Origin: Garcia nutans
Lineage: Eukaryota; Streptophyta; Magnoliopsida; Malpighiales; Euphorbiaceae
DNA: 64,000 nucleotides
Assembly (NCBI GenBank): GCA_947685225.1
Contig: CANTUV010000032.1
Span: 28,031,501 to 28,095,500 of the forward strand
Reading direction: 5' to 3'
The notes beneath the pieces were generated by a model. It worked only from the letters and a program-made list of their open reading frames with translations. It did no database searches and had not been told where the DNA came from. Shown here piece after piece: positions 60,506 to 64,000 of this stretch. Numbering within the stretch: position 1 is the first letter of the stretch; every line of letters begins with the position of its first letter. Position numbers and translations under genes: made by a program.

Positions 60506-61741
60506 ATGGATCCTCATTCACGTCAATCTATTGAGGGTAGTGCTGAGAGTGTAGCTCCAGATGATGGTATAGATGGAGCTAGAATGGATAGAACTGGAGA
60601 GGCCCCTATTTCTGTGTCAGGGAGACCAGCTGGTGAGGAAGTTCCGCTAGTTTGGCTTTGGCATATGGTTGAATTAATGAGGCAGGCACCAGTGCAACCA
60701 CCGCCACCCCCACCTCAGCCAATGGTACCAGTGAGACATTACGATAAATTAAGAAAGTATGGAGCAGAAGATTTTCTGGGTACTATTGATCCAGCGGTAG
60801 CTGAGCAGTGGCTGGATAAGGTTCAAAGGATTTTCATTCAGTTGCAAGCCACTCCAGAAGAAAATTTTGATTATGCCAGATCACTGTTGCAGAAGGATGC
60901 ATATGATTGGTGGAAGACAGTTCCGCATGATATGGATGATCCACCAACATTGTCCTACAGTGATTTTCTATGGGAGTTTGAGCTGAAATATACTCCGAGG
61001 GAGTATAAAGATGTGAAAAAGATGGAGTTTTTGACTTTGAGGCAAGATCACCGGACTGTGACAGAATATGAGCTAGAGTTCATCCGGTTGAGCCACTACG
61101 CTGGGGGAATTATTTCTGATGAGATCGACCAATGTAAAAGGTTTGAGGAGGGATTGAGACCCTCAATTATGTGTCTTGTGGCTGGTTCGAGATACCAGGA
61201 TTTTTCCCAACTGGTTGCAGCAGCTAGGAGTGTGAAGAGAGCTCAGATTATTGCAGCAGCTGCTACAGAGGAGGAGACCAGGGTTAGGAGACCCCAGTTT
61301 GAGGCAGGGTGTTCATCTGTGAAGAGAGGTAGGGGAAGTTTTGTTCCCAGGATCAGTCAGAGTCAGAGGCAGGCTGGTAGGTCAGTTCAGTTACAGAGAC
61401 AGAGATCAAGACCTACAGCTTCAGTGGCGAGTGCTCCTACTCCAGTAGTTCAGAGATCCATTCTACCTGTGTGTGCTCAGTGTGGTGGAACACATAGGGG
61501 TGCTTGTTGGAAGAATAGTGGACCAGCTGTGTGCTTCAGATGTGGTTCACCTGATCATTTTATTAGAGAGTGTCCGGAGATACAGGAGCAGAGGCCGACA
61601 GATTCTGCAGTTTTTCGACCTAGTATCAGAGGTGGTCGAGGGAGCAGAGGTTTCAGCAGAGGGGGTAGACCTGGGTATAGTCAGAGAGGAGGATCTTCGT
61701 CCAGGGATATTAGGCCAGACAAGGCTGGGCCTTCTCAATGA
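60506..61741 (+). CDS. Element G Gag (capsid and nucleocapsid), 411 codons
   Basis: The least damaged gag of the window. It starts at ATG 60506, at the same distance from the acceptor-like site as in B and D. The order is an acidic N-terminus, a Pro-rich run (about residues 70-76), the capsid-like domain from YDKLRKYGAEDFLG to about residue 240, a basic linker, a first knuckle (CAQCGGTHRGAC), a second knuckle (CFRCGSPDHFIREC) and an Arg/Gly/Ser-rich tail (RGGRGSRGFSRGGRPGY). It would form the particle and bind the genomic RNA. It ends at TGA 61739-61741, where B and D have an Arg codon, and the frame goes on in phase into protease. It is either a nonsense mutation of the CGA to TGA type or, less likely, a read-through stop. 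Confidence 0.85.
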   Translation: MDPHSRQSIEGSAESVAPDDGIDGARMDRTGEAPISVSGRPAGEEVPLVWLWHMVELMRQAPVQPPPPPPQPMVPVRHYDKLRKYGAEDFLGTIDPAVAEQWLDKVQRIFIQLQATPEENFDYARSLLQKDAYDWWKTVPHDMDDPPTLSYSDFLWEFELKYTPREYKDVKKMEFLTLRQDHRTVTEYELEFIRLSHYAGGIISDEIDQCKRFEEGLRPSIMCLVAGSRYQDFSQLVAAARSVKRAQIIAAAATEEETRVRRPQFEAGCSSVKRGRGSFVPRISQSQRQAGRSVQLQRQRSRPTASVASAPTPVVQRSILPVCAQCGGTHRGACWKNSGPAVCFRCGSPDHFIRECPEIQEQRPTDSAVFRPSIRGGRGSRGFSRGGRPGYSQRGGSSSRDIRPDKAGPSQ

Positions 61742-63554
61742 GTGTATGTGATGCAAAGACAACCCCATGCTTCTACAGTCATTGCGGGTACTTTCTCTTT
61801 ATTTGGCATTTCAGTACTTGCTTTAATTGATCCAGGCTCTACTCATTCATATATTAGTGCATCTGTTTTGCCTGTGTCTGAATTGCATTCTGAGTCCCTA
61901 GGATTTGATGTGTTGGTGACAAATCCGTTAGGGCATAGTGTGGTTGTTAGCAGGGTGCACCGAAATAGTGCAGTTGTGGTACAAGGTGAGGAGTTTCATG
62001 GAGACTTGATTGAAATGCCTTTTAAAGAGTATGATTTGATTTTGGGCATGGACTGGTTGTCTAGGCATGGAGCTGTGGTAGATTGTCAAAGGAAATGTGT
62101 CACTTTGAGAATTAGTGATGATAGGAGTGTGATGGTGTTTAGTGAGCAGAGACAGCTTGCATCCTTGTTTGTATCAGCTGTATCAGCTAGAAGATTGATT
62201 AGAAAAGGGTGTGATGCTTATCTTGCTCATGTTGTGGATACTAGAGTAGGAAGTTCTCAAATTGATGATATAACCACAGTTGCAGATTTTCTAGACGTGT
62301 TTCCAGAGGAGTTGCCAGGGTTGCCTCCTGAGAGAGAGGTTGAGTTTGGTATTGAGTTGTTGCTTGGTACCACTCCCATCTCTATCACTCCTTATCGCAT
62401 GGCACCTGCTGAATTGAGAGAGTTGAAGGTACAGTTACAGGAGTTGTTGGATAAAGGGTTTATTCGGCCCAGTGTTTCTCCCTGGGGAGCTCCTGTATTG
62501 TTTGTGAAGAAGAAGGATGGTACCATGAGGTTATGCATTGATTATAGGCAATTGAACAAAGTGACTATTAAGAATAAATATCCTTTGCCTAGGATTGATG
62601 ATCTCTTTGATCAATTAAAGGGAGCATCAGTGTTTTCCAAGATTGATTTGAGATCAGGGTACAATCAGTTGAAAGTGAGAGCTGAAGATGTTTCTAAGAC
62701 AGCTTTCTGCACCAGGTATGGGCATTATGAGTTTTTAGTAATGCCTTTTGGATTGACGAATGCACCTGCAGCTTTCATGGATTTCATGAATAGGGTGTTT
62801 AGACCGTATCTGGATCAATTTGTGTTGGTTTTTATCGATGATATCTTGGTGTATTCACGTAATGAGGAGGAGCATGACAAGCAGTTGCGGATAGTGTTGC
62901 AGATTTTGAGAGAGAAGCAATTGTATGCTAAGCTGTCGAAGTGTGAGTTTTGGATTGACCAAGTGACTTTTCTGGGTCATATAGTTTCAGCAGATGGTAT
63001 AAGAGTTGATCCAAGTAAAGTTGAAGCTATTTTGAATTGGAGTCCACCGAAATCAGTGACTGAAGTTAGGAGTTTTCTGGGCTTGGCAAGCTATTACCGA
63101 CGGTTTGTGAAAGGTTTTTCTCTGATAGCTACTCCACTCACCAGATTGCTTCGGAAGGGAGTTAGATTTGTGTGGACGGATCAGTGTCAAGCTAGCTTTG
63201 AACAGTTGAAAGAGATGTTGACACGAGCACCTGTTCTTACTTTACCCATGGAAGATAAACCATATGTGATTTACAGTGATGCTTCACATAGTGATTTAGG
63301 GTGTGTTTTGATGCAAGAGGGTAAAGTTATAGCTTATGCTTCTCGGCACCTGAAGCCGCATGAGCTTAACTATCCGACTCATGATTTGGAGTTGGCGGCT
63401 ATAGTGTTTGCTTTGAAGATTTGGCGCCACTATTTGTATGGGGAGAAATGCTTTATCTATACAGATCACAAAAGTTTGAAATATTTGGGGGTTCAGAAAG
63501 AGCTTAACCTTTGGCAGAGACGATGGCTGGAGTTGATGAAAGACTACGACTGTT
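61742..63554 (+). pseudogene. Element G pol, protease to RNase H, truncated by insertion
   Basis: An uninterrupted frame continues gag's frame after the TGA. The protease has LIDPGSTHSYIS near 61828. The RT has LCIDYRQLN, SKIDLRSGY and MPFGLTNAPAAF, with FIDD at about 62831-62842. RNase H has YSDASHSDLG, YASRHLKPHEL, LELAAIVFAL and TDHKSLKYLG. The coding sequence is cut at 63554, near the end of RNase H, by a reverse-oriented LTR that happens to supply a TAA a few bases in. Integrase and chromodomain are missing from the window. Only one nonsense codon in about 1,016 codons of gag plus pol makes G the youngest or best-kept coding copy here. Confidence 0.92.
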
Positions 63555-64000
63555 TGTAACACCCCCACACCCAATACATACACACTACATACACCACAAT
63601 GTAGTATACATGTATCGAATATAGGAATGCTACGGATTTTATTAACATTCAAAAATATTTTATATAATACCATCATCTTTCTCATATACATTACAGAAAA
63701 TAAGTCATCAATTTGTAATATAAAACAAATTTGATATATAAATACATTTAGTTAATACGCAGCGAAATATAGAAAATATTTACATATATAAAAGCATTTG
63801 AATATGTATTTACAATTATACATATATTTACATTATAAACAAAACTTTTCAAAATATAAAGAAGTAGTACATGATTGGCAAATCTCCTCTGATCTTTAAG
63901 TCCCAATATCCACTCTTCAATGTCTACTCTCACTGGGTCTCGAAGAACTCTCGGGTTCAACTCTATTACCTGCGCGATTAAACACTATCGCGCTAAGCCA
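63555..64000 (-). mobile_element. LTR H, reverse orientation, runs off the window end
   Basis: Begins TGTAACACCCCC, the reverse complement of the usual GGGGTGTTACA terminus. It then shows, in reverse, the poly(A)-region block, GCCAATCATGTACT-like text and the hairpin GCGCGAT...ATCGCGC with TAAGCC at 63972-64000. Read on the minus strand this is the 3' end of an LTR. No primer site lies outside it, so it is a 3' or solo LTR of an element extending right. The left flank CTGTT (63550-63554) should recur as target duplication at its far end. Short frames in it are not genes. Confidence 0.88.
63972..63993 (-). promoter_or_regulatory. Hairpin of LTR H
   Basis: Fully paired GCGCGAT/ATCGCGC stem. 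On the minus strand it is followed by CAGGTAA. The first hairpin is cut by the window end. Confidence 0.55.

Larger units (their letters stand above)
57977..63554 (+). mobile_element. Element G: Ty3/gypsy copy sharing LTR F, cut off by an inverted LTR
   Basis: LTR F (57977-60335) is followed by a perfect primer site, leader, gag and pol up to 63554, in the RNase H domain. There an LTR in reverse orientation begins. The rest of G, if present, lies beyond the window. With LTR F also being element B's 3' LTR, this is the third internal region of an LTR-sharing tandem series. Confidence 0.85.

Noticed and set aside
38485..63554. Centromere-specific CRM-type retrotransposons
   Set aside because: Domain order with chromodomain fits chromoviruses in general, but the long LTRs and C-terminal chromodomain sequence resemble Tekay/Del. 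Nothing specific to CRM was recognised.
1..64000. tRNA, rRNA or other structured RNA genes
   Set aside because: None recognised. The only tRNA-related strings are the 13-base primer-binding sites.
1..64000. A new defence, metabolic or signalling gene system
   Set aside because: No non-retroelement protein-coding gene could be supported anywhere in the window.

Overview
The window is plant nuclear heterochromatin with no recognisable host gene. It holds one large satellite array followed by a nest of Ty3/gypsy LTR retrotransposons. The organism is very probably an angiosperm: the elements have a C-terminal chromodomain after the GPY/F module of integrase (Tekay/Del-type chromoviruses), a primer-binding site that reads as the complement of plant initiator Met-tRNA (TGGTATCAGAGCC), and LTRs of about 2.4 kb beginning TGTAA and ending TTACA. 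The species cannot be named from the sequence. The AT-rich LTRs, the chromodomain elements and the 36-kb satellite together suggest pericentromeric heterochromatin; that location is an inference.

Layout. 1-640 is the 3' part of a diverged LTR. 641-1319 is an unassigned non-coding island. 1320-37578 is a head-to-tail satellite with a 67-bp basic unit, mixed with a shorter variant of about 50 bp and organised into longer units (251 bp, 840 bp, 1.22 kb, 3.48 kb and roughly 9 kb). 37579-38484 is the 3' end of a retrotransposon (integrase C-terminus and chromodomain) fused directly to the satellite. From 38485 on there is a retrotransposon tandem array, internal-LTR-internal-LTR-internal, in which adjacent copies share LTRs: LTR A (38485-41046), internal B, LTR F (57977-60335), internal G.

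Internal B was hit twice. A solo LTR (42935-45285) lies between its protease and reverse transcriptase and is flanked by the target duplication ATCTT. A complete 9.7-kb element D (47586-57283) lies in its integrase and is flanked by ACAGT. Internal G is cut at 63555 by a related LTR in the opposite orientation that runs off the window end.

How the parts work. Each element would encode one Gag-Pol polyprotein: capsid-like Gag, two zinc knuckles, protease, reverse transcriptase, RNase H, integrase and chromodomain. All copies are broken. G is the least damaged, with a single in-frame TGA between nucleocapsid and protease before it is cut off. The LTRs carry a TATA-like box, a GTAAGT donor-like site about 180 bp downstream, two adjacent hairpins and a plant poly(A) signal; a TTTGCAG acceptor-like site lies 10-12 bases before the gag ATG. 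This suggests a spliced leader.

I did not find a new defence, metabolic or regulatory system. The most interesting material is structural: the satellite hierarchy, mosaic LTRs, the satellite/retroelement junction, the conserved double hairpin and the possible leader intron. All identity estimates were made by eye.
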